Notes: generated by a model from the letters alone, not told the origin. A DNA stretch of 64,000 bases from Bacteroidota bacterium (GCA_016718825.1 JADKCL010000002.1:303901-367900); one strand, 5' to 3'; shown: positions 9,181-19,063, numbered from the stretch's first letter. Program-made: numbers and translations.

Positions 9181-10319
9181 GAGACTGCTTTTAAAGTGTT
9201 CTTGACGAAAACTGCCTTTTCCTTGGCAGTTTTTAGGTCGTCTGCGATGATCGTGATATGGCCCATTTTCCGAAATGGGCGCGTTTGTTTTTTGCCGTAA
9301 ATATGGACGTAAACACCTTCGATGGCCAAAACTTCCTGAATTCCAAGGTATTCCACGTAGCCGGTTTCTCCCGGTTCGCCGAGAAGATTGACCATCACGG
9401 CGGCGCTGCGCGGCGTTACGGAGCAAAAGGGAAGGTCGAGGATGGCACGTATATGTTGCTCATACTGAGAGGTATAATTACTCTCAATAGTGTGATGTCC
9501 GCTGTTGTGGGGACGAGGAGCGGATTCATTCACCAGAATTTCCCCAGCAGGCGTCACAAACATCTCCACTGCGAGGATACCCACCAAATCCAAACCTTCG
9601 GCGACCCGAAAAGCGATTTCCCTTGCCTCGGTTTCCATTTCTCTCGAAAGCGTCGACGGGCTGAAAAGAAACTCGACAAGGTTGGCCGTCGGATGAAATT
9701 CCATCTCCACTGAGGGGTAAGCGATCATCTGACCGTTAGGGCGACGGGCCACAATCACCGAAATTTCGCGAATTCCACTTACGAACTCCTCGATCAGGCC
9801 GGGACCCTCGGGCAATGCCTCGATATCTTGCTGACTCCTCAGGATATTTACACCGTGACCATCGTACCCTTCCTTGGCAGCCTTTTGCACACAAGGAAAC
9901 TTCATCCCGCCTTTCAGGAGATCAGCCTTCGAATCGTAAGTATAAAAGGCACTCGTGGGGATTTGGTTGCGTTGATAAAATTGCTTTTGCAGTCGTTTGT
10001 CTTGGATAATGCGGAGCGTGCTGGGCTTGGGATAGACCTTGGTTCCCTCCTGCTCCAGCCGTTCCAAGGCAAGAATATTGACGTGTTCAATTTCGATGGT
10101 GAGCACATCCACAAGCTTCCCAAATCGGTAAACCGACTCAAAATCCTTGAGATCACCCACTTCAAACACTTCTGCCCTGCCCTTGCAAGGAGAAAAACTC
10201 GATGGATCCAACACTGCTGTGCGAATGTCCATCCTTGAAAGGTCTTGAAGGAGCATTTTGCCGAGTTGGCCTCCGCCCAAAATACCCAGCATGAAATCAG
10301 AGGAAAAGTAGCGCGACAT
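9162..10319 (-). CDS. purK: N5-carboxyaminoimidazole ribonucleotide synthase
   Basis: 385 residues from ATG 10319. PurK uses ATP and bicarbonate to carboxylate AIR, feeding PurE. It is an ATP-grasp protein: the N-terminal MLGILGGGQLGKMLLQDLSRM is the PurK pre-ATP-grasp fold, VQKAAKEGYDGHGV matches the ATP-binding loop region, and EILVNESAPRPHNSGHHTIE is the characteristic active-site stretch. In-frame sequence upstream to 10358 (13 residues) has no conserved character, so the start at 10319 is preferred. It is first in a purK-purE pair; the gene ends overlap. Confidence 0.95.
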   Translation of the reverse strand: MSRYFSSDFMLGILGGGQLGKMLLQDLSRMDIRTAVLDPSSFSPCKGRAEVFEVGDLKDFESVYRFGKLVDVLTIEIEHVNILALERLEQEGTKVYPKPSTLRIIQDKRLQKQFYQRNQIPTSAFYTYDSKADLLKGGMKFPCVQKAAKEGYDGHGVNILRSQQDIEALPEGPGLIEEFVSGIREISVIVARRPNGQMIAYPSVEMEFHPTANLVEFLFSPSTLSREMETEAREIAFRVAEGLDLVGILAVEMFVTPAGEILVNESAPRPHNSGHHTIESNYTSQYEQHIRAILDLPFCSVTPRSAAVMVNLLGEPGETGYVEYLGIQEVLAIEGVYVHIYGKKQTRPFRKMGHITIIADDLKTAKEKAVFVKNTLKAVSCKTRK

Positions 10320-10477
10320 GGGCGCAAAACTAGCAAAATCACCTGAAGTATTCAGCACCCCGAACTGAATTCAATCGTGTGGCAAAGTTGTTCATGATGG
10401 ATTTCGCATTCGTCAGAATTGTACAGTTGACACGCTTTTCCACAATTAACGGTCATCGCTGTTTCGGCGGGTTGAAG

Positions 10478-10485
10478 TAAGTTTG
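10478..10485 (+). promoter_or_regulatory. Candidate -7 box for the OmpA/propeller gene
   Basis: TAAGTTTG matches the Bacteroidota -7 consensus TAnnTTTG, 25 bases before the ATG at 10511. No clear -33 TTTG is seen at the expected spacing, so support is moderate. Confidence 0.4.
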
Positions 10486-10510
10486 TGGATTCAATTGAAA
10501 ACTAGCGCGC

Positions 10511-12472
10511 ATGAAGCTTCAAAAACAGATTGTTTACCTTTTGGCGGTCGTTCTGACGACATTTTCCGGGCTACCTGCCCAGAAGATTTTCTGGCAAAAG
10601 GCAATTGGCGGTTCCGGCTATGACAACGGTATGCGCATGATTCCGACGGACCACAATTGTTTTATTTTGGCGGGAACAACGGCGTCGACCGATGGCCTTG
10701 GTAAAGGAAATCATTCCGTCGACAAGGCAGATATCGTGGTCTGCCGGGTAAGTGCCGAGGGGCAGGTAATCTGGAAAACCTTGGTTGGAGGTTCCAAAAC
10801 AGAGCAATTCTCCGAAATGAAGCCCACGAGCGATGGCGGCGTGATCATCATCGGCACCACAGAAAGCTTGGACGGAGATGCTGTCGAAAACCATGGTAAA
10901 ATGGACTTTATCCTAGCCAAGGTGGATCGATTTGGCAAAATCCAATGGACCAAGTGCTTTGGCGGCGTCGGCAACGACCAAGGACTTGCCGTAGTGGAAA
11001 CGAGCGATGGCGGCTACCTGATCGGCGGCGAAAGCGGATCGCGTACAGGCTCCATGACCCACCACATCGGTGCGTTGGATTCTTGGATCGCCAAATTGGA
11101 CGGCGGCGGCAAGGTCATGATGGAAAAAACCTTCGGTGGAAACGCCAACGAACGCGTATTGAATCTGCTGGAGCTCAAAAAAGACCGGTATTTGGCGGTT
11201 TGCGCGACCAATTCAATTGACGGCGATGTGAAAGATCCCTTGGGCGAAAAGGATGTTTGGCTTGTCTGTTTCTCCAAAAACTTTGACATCGTCTGGCAGC
11301 GCACCTACGGTGGCAGCGATTTTGACGAAACCCATCAAATTATCCGCACCAAATCAGGTGACCTCGTGCTTTGCGGAACGAGCTTCAGTGATGACCTCGA
11401 CCTCGAAGGCAGCCCCAACCGCGGCCAAGGCGACAGTTGGATGTTTCGCATCAGCGATCAAGGCAATTTGAAATGGAGCAAACTCTACGGCGGCGCACGC
11501 AACGAGGGTGCAAATGCAGTCTCACAAACACCCGACGGGGGGTTTATCATGGTAGGGACAAGCAATTCCTTGGACAAATTTGTCGAGCGCAACAACGGAC
11601 TGTATGATGGATGGGTGGTTCGTACCGACAGTTTGGGCAACAAAATTTGGTGGTACAACTTTGGCGGTGAGCAGTTTGAATACCTGTATGACGTCCGCGC
11701 CCTGGAAGGTGGTAACTATCTTGCATTGGGATTCGCAGAAAGCATCAAAGCCGACCTGTTGCCGCTGAAAAAGGAACTCGGGAATGACTTTTGGTTCTTC
11801 CGCTTTGGCGATCCCGGCGACGACAATGACAATGCACTGCGTAGTCAGCCATATTTGGAAGGTACGGTCAAAAGTGCGGCAACCGGTGAACCGATCAGTT
11901 CGGAGATCATTCTCACCGATAACAAAACGATGGCCAATGTCAAAAAGATGAAAAACACCCCAAGCACCGGTTGGTACCAAATGGACTTGCCGATGGATGG
12001 TAAATTTTCAGTAATGTTCAGCCAACCAGGCTATATGTTTTATGGACAAGACTTGGACTACCGCTTGCTCGCAGGCGGTCCGGAATTGCGGATCGACCCC
12101 GTTTTGGAGCCGATCAAAGTTGGCAGCAAGGTGATTTTGAACCTGATTGTGTTTGAAACGGGGAGCTATGACCTGAAACCTGAATCAGAGCCTGAACTGC
12201 GCCGCTTGAAGTATTTCTTGGAGACGAATCCCAAAGTCAAAGTGGAAATCAGCGGACATACCGACGCCACAGGTAACTTGAGTACCAAAAAGGAACTTTC
12301 CGAGCGCCGTGCCGCACGCGTACGTGACTGGCTCTTGAAAGCAGGTGTCGTTGGTCGCCAAATGCAAACTGCCGGATACGGCGCCTCCAAGCCGATCGGT
12401 GACGAAAGCACAGAGGAAGGCCGTGCCAAAAACCGCCGCGTCGAAGTGGAAGTGGTGGAATTGTTGGACTGA
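10511..12472 (+). CDS. Secreted beta-propeller protein with C-terminal OmpA domain
   Basis: 653 residues. A signal peptide (MKLQKQIVYLLAVVLTTFSGLPAQ) is followed by about six propeller-like repeats over residues 25-430, each with the pattern W-x-K-x-x-GG followed by T-x-DGG-x-x-x-x-G. A small carboxypeptidase-regulatory-like beta-sandwich (YLEGTVKSAATGEPISSEII) comes next near residue 450. The C-terminal ~110 residues form an OmpA domain (VKVEISGHTDATG, then LSERRAARVRDWLLKAG and NRRVEVEV), which in this family binds peptidoglycan in the periplasm. A cell-envelope anchoring role is inferred. There is no T9SS domain and the frame is intact. It ends in a bidirectional terminator shared with the convergent neighbour. 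Confidence 0.85.
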   Translation: MKLQKQIVYLLAVVLTTFSGLPAQKIFWQKAIGGSGYDNGMRMIPTDHNCFILAGTTASTDGLGKGNHSVDKADIVVCRVSAEGQVIWKTLVGGSKTEQFSEMKPTSDGGVIIIGTTESLDGDAVENHGKMDFILAKVDRFGKIQWTKCFGGVGNDQGLAVVETSDGGYLIGGESGSRTGSMTHHIGALDSWIAKLDGGGKVMMEKTFGGNANERVLNLLELKKDRYLAVCATNSIDGDVKDPLGEKDVWLVCFSKNFDIVWQRTYGGSDFDETHQIIRTKSGDLVLCGTSFSDDLDLEGSPNRGQGDSWMFRISDQGNLKWSKLYGGARNEGANAVSQTPDGGFIMVGTSNSLDKFVERNNGLYDGWVVRTDSLGNKIWWYNFGGEQFEYLYDVRALEGGNYLALGFAESIKADLLPLKKELGNDFWFFRFGDPGDDNDNALRSQPYLEGTVKSAATGEPISSEIILTDNKTMANVKKMKNTPSTGWYQMDLPMDGKFSVMFSQPGYMFYGQDLDYRLLAGGPELRIDPVLEPIKVGSKVILNLIVFETGSYDLKPESEPELRRLKYFLETNPKVKVEISGHTDATGNLSTKKELSERRAARVRDWLLKAGVVGRQMQTAGYGASKPIGDESTEEGRAKNRRVEVEVVELLD

Positions 12473-12524
12473 AATTTCCGAAAGCGGCTCGGATCGATTC
12501 AAAGCGATTCGAACCCATAGAAAC

Positions 12525-12562
12525 GAGAAAGCCTTTCCTGCGCGCGCGGGGAAGGCTTTCTC
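12525..12562. terminator. Bidirectional terminator between convergent genes
   Basis: GAGAAAGCCTTTCC pairs with GGAAGGCTTTCTC around a GC-rich loop. It sits between the stops at 12472 and 12574 and can serve both strands. Confidence 0.8.
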
Positions 12563-12573
12563 ATTAGTGTCGA

Positions 12574-13554
12574 TTACATTCCAAAATACAACAGGACTCC
12601 AAATAGCAAGGCTGCAAATATTCCGATGCCAAGGCATCCCTTTTTCGAACCTCCTGCGATATTCTTGGTCACAAGCTCAGATGGAAGGCTGATGTCAACC
12701 AGCATTTTAAGTTTGTTGACAGGAATTGCGGAGGTGCTTCCACCCGGAAGTGGCTGTGATACTGTGGTTCCATCTTGAATGATCTCACAGGATGAAACGG
12801 TTGCGGTTACCATCTCTGTCGATCCTTCACCTCCCAAAGCGTCTGACGCTCCCTTTTGAATTTGGCTGGCGATTTGGGCATTGATGATCTTCCGAATGGT
12901 CGATTTGAGCATGAAATTGACTTGGTCCTGCATGAAAAGCAGCCCAAATCCCGTGATTGGATTGCTCATGCTCAGGGAAAGGCTGCTTGTCGGCCGGATA
13001 TTGACCGTACGCTCAGTGTCAATGCTCTCGGTTGGTGTGATCTCAAAGTCGTAGTCAAACTGCAGGTCACTGGCCAAAATGGTCCAGTCCGAACCTTTTG
13101 CCAATTTGCCCTCACCGTCGATGTCGATGTGTTGCCGTTTGATGGCGACGTCAATTTTGGAAATGACCAAATCCTCGTCCAAACCTTCAATATCAGCAAC
13201 AAAGGGCAACACAATTTCACGCTCAAACTGATCTGCTGAAAATGTCGTTTCCCCTTCGGGAACAGAGATAACTGTAAAATTGAATTCCTCGTTGCCTGTG
13301 GAAATTATCAACAAGGGGCTGCGCCAAATAAGGTTACCGCTACCGCTGCGCACGCAAACGCGACATTTTCCTGCTGGAACCGTTGCAAAAACCAAGTTAG
13401 CGACCCCGGCCGGCTGGCTGATCCTGATGATTTCCCGGCGTTCAAAGACCGGGATGCCATTGGCGCGAAAATCTTCCTCGTAACGTTCAGCATTGTTGCC
13501 ACCAAAGTAGCTTTGCCCAGCAAACGATGTATGTAAATTGATCTTGACGGCCAT
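12574..13554 (-). CDS. Unknown protein with C-terminal membrane anchor
   Basis: 326 residues. There is no signal peptide: the protein starts MAVKINLHTSFAGQSYFGG and is a mostly beta-rich soluble region with alternating hydrophobic residues. A helical stretch near residues 215-250 (MLKSTIRKIINAQIASQIQKG) precedes a glycine-lysine patch and one terminal hydrophobic segment (GCLGIGIFAALLFGVLLYF) that would place it as a tail-anchored membrane protein facing the cytoplasm. No family is recognised. It is transcribed alone, divergent from the gene at 13993 across 438 bases. Confidence 0.7.
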   Translation of the reverse strand: MAVKINLHTSFAGQSYFGGNNAERYEEDFRANGIPVFERREIIRISQPAGVANLVFATVPAGKCRVCVRSGSGNLIWRSPLLIISTGNEEFNFTVISVPEGETTFSADQFEREIVLPFVADIEGLDEDLVISKIDVAIKRQHIDIDGEGKLAKGSDWTILASDLQFDYDFEITPTESIDTERTVNIRPTSSLSLSMSNPITGFGLLFMQDQVNFMLKSTIRKIINAQIASQIQKGASDALGGEGSTEMVTATVSSCEIIQDGTTVSQPLPGGSTSAIPVNKLKMLVDISLPSELVTKNIAGGSKKGCLGIGIFAALLFGVLLYFGM

Positions 13555-13992
13555 TTTTTTCGCTTCGCAGGTGTGAAATTTTTGTTCAAGCTACAAACGA
13601 GGGGATGATTCTGCAAGTTGATCGGAGTGCAAAAGCGCCTGATCGACATACAGATTGCCACAACCCGGCAATTGGCTGGAAGCATACTATAATTCTGGCC
13701 ACGGGGTCAAGAACGGTTCAGCTACCCAATGTAGGGTTACGAATTTTAAAAAGCAGCATGGTTGCAGGCTGGTTTGTCTTTTCGATTTTCCATGTCGAGA
13801 CTCGGAACTGGAATTCGTTGCGACTTCCTATCATGGGAATCCGGAGATGTGTCCGCGCGGTCACTTCCCAGGACGGGGCGCAGTCCAAATTGGTGTTGCA
13901 GAAAGCCCCTTCTCGTTCCATGGGATTGGGAACAACGGGATTGTAAAAAGTGCCACGGATTTGTGATGCTTTGACAATAAATACATATATTC
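13555..13992. other. Divergent intergenic region, no convincing gene
   Basis: Open frames of 67-113 codons overlap here on both strands, but none has a recognisable motif or start context. The stretch must hold the promoters of the two flanking divergent genes; no clear TAnnTTTG/TTTG pair stood out. Confidence 0.5.
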
Positions 13993-15918
13993 ATGTTTAT
14001 GAAGTCATTGATTTACCCGACACTATCCGCATGGATGGTATTCTTGTTGTTGTTTTCGTCTGCCGATGCCCAAAATCAATCCCAAGTTGAAATTGACAGC
14101 ATATCCTCGTGGATAGCGCGAAGGCTTTTTATTCAATCCTCCTCTGCGATGAACGGAGACGGAGCGATCGTACTCACGCCACCGGGACCTGGCAGCTGTT
14201 TTTACCAAGGGGATCATTACCAGGTGGTGATACCCACCTTTGCGACGGGTTGCGCACAAACTTTGTTGCGCAGCACGCGGGTCGACAAAGAGGACAGGGT
14301 ATTTCGTTTTATGAATTGGTTTAGAACACATTACGATGCGTACACTGTCCCTACCCCAACTCCAGAGGCTTCGCATTGGTACTACAAAGTCGGGGGAAAT
14401 GCCGATTTGAAGGGAAGTCAGGTAGGCTGCTCGTGGCTGGCGGATCCTGCTTATGGCGATGCTGCGCTACCGCAGTTTTGTATCCTGGCTTATGAATTCT
14501 ACCAATACACCGGTGACACCACTTGGTTCTGGCAGTCTGGGGTCAAAGGGTATCTTGAACAAAATATGGACTACATCATCGATACATTGTTGCAGCCCAA
14601 CGACTTGACCTGGGGACATGCGACCTATCCATTCAACTTGACGATGGACAATTGCACGGTGTTTTGGGGCTTTGATTTTCTTGGCCGAATCGAACATTTC
14701 ATTTACCATGACAGGGCGCGCGCGAGCAAATACTTTGACATATCCGCTCGGGTGCGGCACGCGATCAAGACGCGACTGCTCTACACATCCACCAATTTGC
14801 CCAACACACCCGACTCAACTTATATCTGGCATGATCTCGGGACAGGCTTTGATACCCTTTTGCTGGCAACGAATTGGTACCCATTGGTGACGGCCACGAT
14901 CGCACCCCAGGTAAACGGGGTTGACAATCCCTGCGATGCACTCTCAAGAAGGCAACGCGACTTGATCAACCAATATTTTGATGGCAGCCCCTATGCAAGC
15001 TGGATCCATGCGTCGCCGCAGCCTCGTCGCACAGATCTGTCTTATGCACATGCCTACGCAGGTGATACAGCGAGGGCAATTGCGCATCTAGCTGCACTCA
15101 AAGATACTTTCATGTACAATTTCCAGTACGTTTACACAGGTGCTGATGCCTACTTCCACGCATTGACCTACGAAAAGCTCCTGAAGAAGCCAGATTGCAA
15201 TGTTGGCGATCTGACGTTGAGTTACTGTCAAGGCGCAGGAGCAGCAGTGAGCGAAAATTCGATTCGTTTTCTGGAAATCGGGGGACTACAGCAGGCGAGC
15301 GGGTTCACCAATGGCGTTGCGGACTTCTCCAGTGAATGTTTTGATTTTGTAAGGGATAGCACATACCAAATGGTCCTGTATCCCGGAAAATTTGCAATCA
15401 CCACCCAGCAATTTGTGAAGTGGCGAATCTGGCTGGATGGCAATCAAAATGGCCAATATGAAAATCAGGAGCTGATTTTTGAGCGAACGGGCAACAATGT
15501 CGATCCGATCGAAGCAAATTTGAATATCCCGTTGAATTCCGCTTTGGGTTATGCAGGACTTCGCGTGAGCCTGAAGGCTGACACGAGCATCCTTGCAGGC
15601 CCCTGTGCCGTCGGTTTTGATGGGGATGTCGAAAATTTTTGCGTCAAGATCAAAAATGGAATCGTTGGAATGAAGGAGCCCAACCTTCTTGCCAACCTTA
15701 AATTCGGTCCCAATCCAGCGGTGTCGGAGATTCGATTTTCCAGATTGCTTGCCCCTTATTCAACTTTCCAAATTTTGGACCTGAATGGCAGGGTTTTGCA
15801 AGCAGGTGCGATTCAGGAAAATCAGATCAACCTCGCCGACATGGTGAGCGGTTTATACCTGCTGCAAGTGGTAGAAAATGGACATTCCTACAGTTTTAAG
15901 GTAAGGAAGACAGAGTAA
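13993..15918 (+). CDS. T9SS-exported protein with six-hairpin glycosidase-like and GEVED domains
   Basis: 641 residues. The signal peptide (MKSLIYPTLSAWMVFLLLFSSADA) starts at ATG 13993 or ATG 13999. Residues ~50-400 look like an alpha/alpha six-hairpin glycosidase scaffold: aromatic-rich helices such as HWYYKVGGNADLKGSQVGC, CILAYEFYQYTGDTTWFW and WGFDFLGRIEHFIYH. A GEVED domain follows near 470-560 (VKWRIWLDGNQNGQYENQELIFE, ending DGDVENFCVKI), a module common in Bacteroidota surface proteins. The C-terminus is a type A T9SS sorting domain (KFGPNPAVSEIRFSR, then LADMVSGLYLLQVVENG). The glycosidase assignment is from fold impression only. An extracellular carbohydrate-active role is inferred. 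Confidence 0.75.
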   Translation: MFMKSLIYPTLSAWMVFLLLFSSADAQNQSQVEIDSISSWIARRLFIQSSSAMNGDGAIVLTPPGPGSCFYQGDHYQVVIPTFATGCAQTLLRSTRVDKEDRVFRFMNWFRTHYDAYTVPTPTPEASHWYYKVGGNADLKGSQVGCSWLADPAYGDAALPQFCILAYEFYQYTGDTTWFWQSGVKGYLEQNMDYIIDTLLQPNDLTWGHATYPFNLTMDNCTVFWGFDFLGRIEHFIYHDRARASKYFDISARVRHAIKTRLLYTSTNLPNTPDSTYIWHDLGTGFDTLLLATNWYPLVTATIAPQVNGVDNPCDALSRRQRDLINQYFDGSPYASWIHASPQPRRTDLSYAHAYAGDTARAIAHLAALKDTFMYNFQYVYTGADAYFHALTYEKLLKKPDCNVGDLTLSYCQGAGAAVSENSIRFLEIGGLQQASGFTNGVADFSSECFDFVRDSTYQMVLYPGKFAITTQQFVKWRIWLDGNQNGQYENQELIFERTGNNVDPIEANLNIPLNSALGYAGLRVSLKADTSILAGPCAVGFDGDVENFCVKIKNGIVGMKEPNLLANLKFGPNPAVSEIRFSRLLAPYSTFQILDLNGRVLQAGAIQENQINLADMVSGLYLLQVVENGHSYSFKVRKTE

Positions 15919-15939
15919 GGCACGCCGGATTCCGTCCAA

Positions 15940-15971
15940 TTTGACTTTCTCGCTGAAGATTGCTAAGATTG
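15940..15971 (+). promoter_or_regulatory. Candidate Bacteroidota promoter (-33 TTTG, -7 TAAGATTG)
   Basis: TTTG at 15940-15943 and TAAGATTG at 15964-15971 are separated by 20 bases. This matches the -33/-7 arrangement with one mismatch in TAnnTTTG, and lies 40 bases before the ATG at 16012. Confidence 0.5.
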
Positions 15972-16011
15972 ACTAGCTCAAGCTTGCATTTCCAACTTCA
16001 GTTCAATTCGA

Positions 16012-17865
16012 ATGAAAATCCTTCCAAGTTGCGTTTTGTTTCTGCTCGCCCTTGTCCTGCCATTCTTCGTTTTTGCTCAAACCAATGTAGGCGGCACCTA
16101 TTTTTCCGACCAGCATTGGCCTGCATCGGGCAGCCCCTACACCGTCACGTCTGACTTTCAGATGGCACCGGGCTTCACCCTTACCATTGATTCTTCGGTG
16201 GTGGTGAATTTCAGTGGAAATACTGAAATCTTGCTCAAAGGCGGGATTCAAGCCATTGGAACTGCGGCGCATCCGATTGTGTTCAACGGGGCAGGCGCCA
16301 AAAACGTCCTGCATTTCCTGGATGCCGACCTTTCTTATTCCCACTTGACCTTCTGCGAATTGAGTGGCGGCGGCACCAATACAATCCTGATAGAAGGAGC
16401 TTGCTCCGACATTGGCACGATCGAAAATACTGCTTTGACAGATGGCAAAATTTTCCAGAATCGTTCTATGGCAGGCACCTTCCATATCTATGGTTCACGG
16501 CTGCAAGATGTCCTCCTTGAAAGCCAAGTGGAAGGCAGCGGTACCGCCTTGCTTCAAATCGAATCGTCTTCCGTCACCGATTGTATTCTCAAGGGAATTC
16601 CAATTTCGGGTGCAGGAATTCCGTTGGAAGTGTTGTCGTCGCAGCTCCAAGGGTGTCATTTCCAGACGGCTGGCTTCAGTAGCATGCCGATCGGGCTTTC
16701 TTTCCAAAGCGATACCCTTCAAAATTGCTTTTTTCAATCGAGCTACGTCAGAGGGGTTCTCAATGGCTGCTTGATCACCGATTCTGAATTTTCCAATTTC
16801 GGGTTCACCCAACAAAACCACCTAGCCTACGACATCAGCAATTCTCATATCGTGAATACCGATTTTGTAGGCGGATCAATTTTGGGAAATCAGTGGGCCT
16901 TACTCATTGATTTCACGAATTGCCTGATCGAAAAAACGGGTTCGACGGTCATGGCATTTGACGATGTAGGCTTCACGAATTCGTCGGTATTGGGCGACGG
17001 CACGGGCACTGGAGTCCGAGCTACGTATCTGAATGCCACCCATTCACTCTTTAAGTTGCATGACGTCGGAATTCATTTCGGCCATACCTATCAGCCAACC
17101 AACCTTTCCATCGACCATTGCAATATCTGGGGAAACAACCAATACAACGCGATTTGTGACACGACCTACGGCGCGGATGCAACGGGGACTTGGTGGGGAA
17201 CAAATGATTCCTTGACAATCTTCTCCAAAATCCTGGACTACTACGACAATTTGCTGCATGGCGAGATCGTCTTGGGCAATTGGCCATCCACGCCAGATAC
17301 CAATGCCCCGATGAGTCCTCCCGGAGGCCTGTCAGACCTTCCAGGGAATGGATTCCATACGATTTCGTGGGATCCAAATCCCGAAACCGATCTCTTGGGG
17401 TATGGCATTTACTTCGGGACCACCGATGGCTATCGATATGCCCATTATTTTGGCGTGGGCAATGTGACCACTTACCAACTTCCGGATTCTATTTTCAACC
17501 AAGGATTTGCTGTCGTCGCCAATGATGCCCAAGCAAATGGATCCCAAGACATGCTGGAAGGTCACCAAAGTGGATTTTCGCGGTTGGCGGGTCATATTAC
17601 CGGTGTGGCGGCACAATCGCCACCCTCTCACAACCTGAACCTACGGGTTTTTCCAAATCCGGCATGTCAGCAGGTAACAGTGGATTGGGAATCTCGCAAT
17701 TCAGAAAAAGTCAGTCTCTTGGACCTGAATGGGCGATTGCTGCAACAATTTGAACTCACCGTTGATCACCTGCAGATTCAGCTATCGGATCTGCCTGCCG
17801 GCATGTACCTCATCAAAGTCGAAAACAGAATGCAATGTGCGAGCAAGCTCTTGGTCAAGTACTGA
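16012..17865 (+). CDS. T9SS-exported beta-helix-like protein
   Basis: 617 residues. A signal peptide (MKILPSCVLFLLALVLPFFVFAQ) precedes a long region (to ~residue 400) of short hydrophobic beta strands, such as FTLTIDSSVVVNFSGNTEILLKGGIQAIGTA written in repeated turns, typical of right-handed parallel beta-helices. A fibronectin-III-like module with a Bacteroidota motif (FHTISWDPNPETDLLGYGIYFG) follows near 445. The end is a T9SS type A domain (RVFPNPACQQVTVDWES, ending AGMYLIKVENRMQCASKLLVKY). Beta-helices often bind or cut polysaccharides, but no catalytic residues can be assigned. It has its own promoter candidate and is not overlapped by neighbours. Confidence 0.75.
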   Translation: MKILPSCVLFLLALVLPFFVFAQTNVGGTYFSDQHWPASGSPYTVTSDFQMAPGFTLTIDSSVVVNFSGNTEILLKGGIQAIGTAAHPIVFNGAGAKNVLHFLDADLSYSHLTFCELSGGGTNTILIEGACSDIGTIENTALTDGKIFQNRSMAGTFHIYGSRLQDVLLESQVEGSGTALLQIESSSVTDCILKGIPISGAGIPLEVLSSQLQGCHFQTAGFSSMPIGLSFQSDTLQNCFFQSSYVRGVLNGCLITDSEFSNFGFTQQNHLAYDISNSHIVNTDFVGGSILGNQWALLIDFTNCLIEKTGSTVMAFDDVGFTNSSVLGDGTGTGVRATYLNATHSLFKLHDVGIHFGHTYQPTNLSIDHCNIWGNNQYNAICDTTYGADATGTWWGTNDSLTIFSKILDYYDNLLHGEIVLGNWPSTPDTNAPMSPPGGLSDLPGNGFHTISWDPNPETDLLGYGIYFGTTDGYRYAHYFGVGNVTTYQLPDSIFNQGFAVVANDAQANGSQDMLEGHQSGFSRLAGHITGVAAQSPPSHNLNLRVFPNPACQQVTVDWESRNSEKVSLLDLNGRLLQQFELTVDHLQIQLSDLPAGMYLIKVENRMQCASKLLVKY

Positions 17866-17893
17866 CAGCATTTTTGGATCGATTCTCTGTCAG
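17862..17893 (+). terminator. Weak candidate terminator hairpin
   Basis: CTGACAG and CTGTCAG form a 7-bp inverted repeat around an 18-base loop overlapping the stop codon at 17863-17865, followed by CTTTCTT. The loop is long and the T tract poor. Confidence 0.3.
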
Positions 17894-17989
17894 CTTTCTT
17901 CGAATTTGATCCAGGTACGAAAATATGCTTGGCAGATCTCAATTTTCAAGGAGCTTCGCCGGCAGACGGTGTCGAATCTCCATTTTCCT

Positions 17990-18892
17990 TTAGCTTCGCT
18001 GAACTTCGTTTTTCAATTCCTTCCGCATTTGCTTGGCCGTCAACGTACTTCCATCATGACTCCATCCCGGCGGCGCAAAGATGTATTTGAGCTTGGCACC
18101 CAAGGTCGGCGCCTTGGCGACGTCACGGGCGAGGTTGGCATACTCATGGGTCGCAATCACCAGCGGATTGTTGGTATGAATGTCGGTTGTGATGCCATAC
18201 ACCACCTTTTCCGCATCCAACTCTGGCTCAAAGGTTCCTAGAAGTCTGTCCCAGATGATCAATATTCCTGCATGATTCCGGTCCAGGTAACGCACATTCT
18301 TCGCGTGGTGCACACGGTGATGGCTTGGGGTATTGAAAATGAATTCGATGAAGGCCGGAAATTTGTGAACCACCTCGGTATGCAGAAAAAACTGATAGAT
18401 GAGGCTGATCGTCATCGCAGTGATCACCATCAACGGATGGAATCCAATGAAAGGCAACCACATCCACCAGAAATATTTATGAAAGAGTTCGCCCCAACTT
18501 TGGCGAAGTGCAATGGCGAGGTTGTACTGTTGGCTCGAGTGATGGTTGACATGGGCTGCCCAAAACAGTCTGATTTCGTGGCAAGTACGGTGGTGAATGT
18601 AAAAGGTGAAGTCTTCCATGAAGAACAACAAAATCCAAGCCCACCAGACATTCGGAATGGCAAATAGCCGATGCTCATAGAGCCACATCATCGCCAAAAA
18701 CGCCAATGTTTTGGTGCCCATGTTGATGATCGCGCTGCCCACGCCCATGCCCAGACTGGCCCAGGCATCCCCACTTTGGTACGGCGCAAGGTGCTCACGG
18801 CGTCGAAGCAAGATTTCGATCCCGATGGAAAGCAGGAAAACCGGGATCGCATAGCCGATCACCGGGTCTATTTCAAGCGGATTCACCTTCAT
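17990..18892 (-). CDS. Sterol desaturase / fatty acid hydroxylase family protein
   Basis: 300 residues from ATG 18892, which is preceded by GGAGGG, a rare good ribosome-binding site in this window. This is a membrane di-iron enzyme of the fatty acid hydroxylase superfamily. The three histidine clusters are present: HHRTCH, HVNHH and HHRVHH, with EIRLFWAAHVNHHSSQQYN being family-typical. Several hydrophobic helices surround them. Substrate (sterol, carotenoid or alkylglycerol-type lipid) is not readable from sequence. Open frame upstream of 18892 lacks conserved character. The last codons lie in a repeat that recurs at 28788. It converges on the beta-helix gene and is divergent from trpS. Confidence 0.88.
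   Translation of the reverse strand: MKVNPLEIDPVIGYAIPVFLLSIGIEILLRRREHLAPYQSGDAWASLGMGVGSAIINMGTKTLAFLAMMWLYEHRLFAIPNVWWAWILLFFMEDFTFYIHHRTCHEIRLFWAAHVNHHSSQQYNLAIALRQSWGELFHKYFWWMWLPFIGFHPLMVITAMTISLIYQFFLHTEVVHKFPAFIEFIFNTPSHHRVHHAKNVRYLDRNHAGILIIWDRLLGTFEPELDAEKVVYGITTDIHTNNPLVIATHEYANLARDVAKAPTLGAKLKYIFAPPGWSHDGSTLTAKQMRKELKNEVQRS
17993..18010 (-). repeat. Dispersed 18-bp repeat, copy 1
   Basis: The minus-strand sequence AAACGAAGTTCAGCGAAG covers the last codons of the desaturase gene. It recurs exactly at 28788-28805 in an intergenic region. Confidence 0.6.
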
Positions 18893-19063
18893 TTTCCCTC
18901 CAATCAATTTTTCAGCACTAAATATACGCTGCATGCATAACAAATTCAAGCAACCTGACCGCAATCAGCAGATAGAAAGCCGCAAAGCAGCCACTTTTAA
19001 GGGTTGGCTTGCGCGAGGCAATCACCAAGGATCAGCGCTCTTTTGCCTGCCAACTTCGTTTTT

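Noticed and set aside
13605..13974. Several open frames of 67-113 codons in the divergent intergenic region
   Set aside because: Overlapping frames on both strands without signal peptide, motif or start context.
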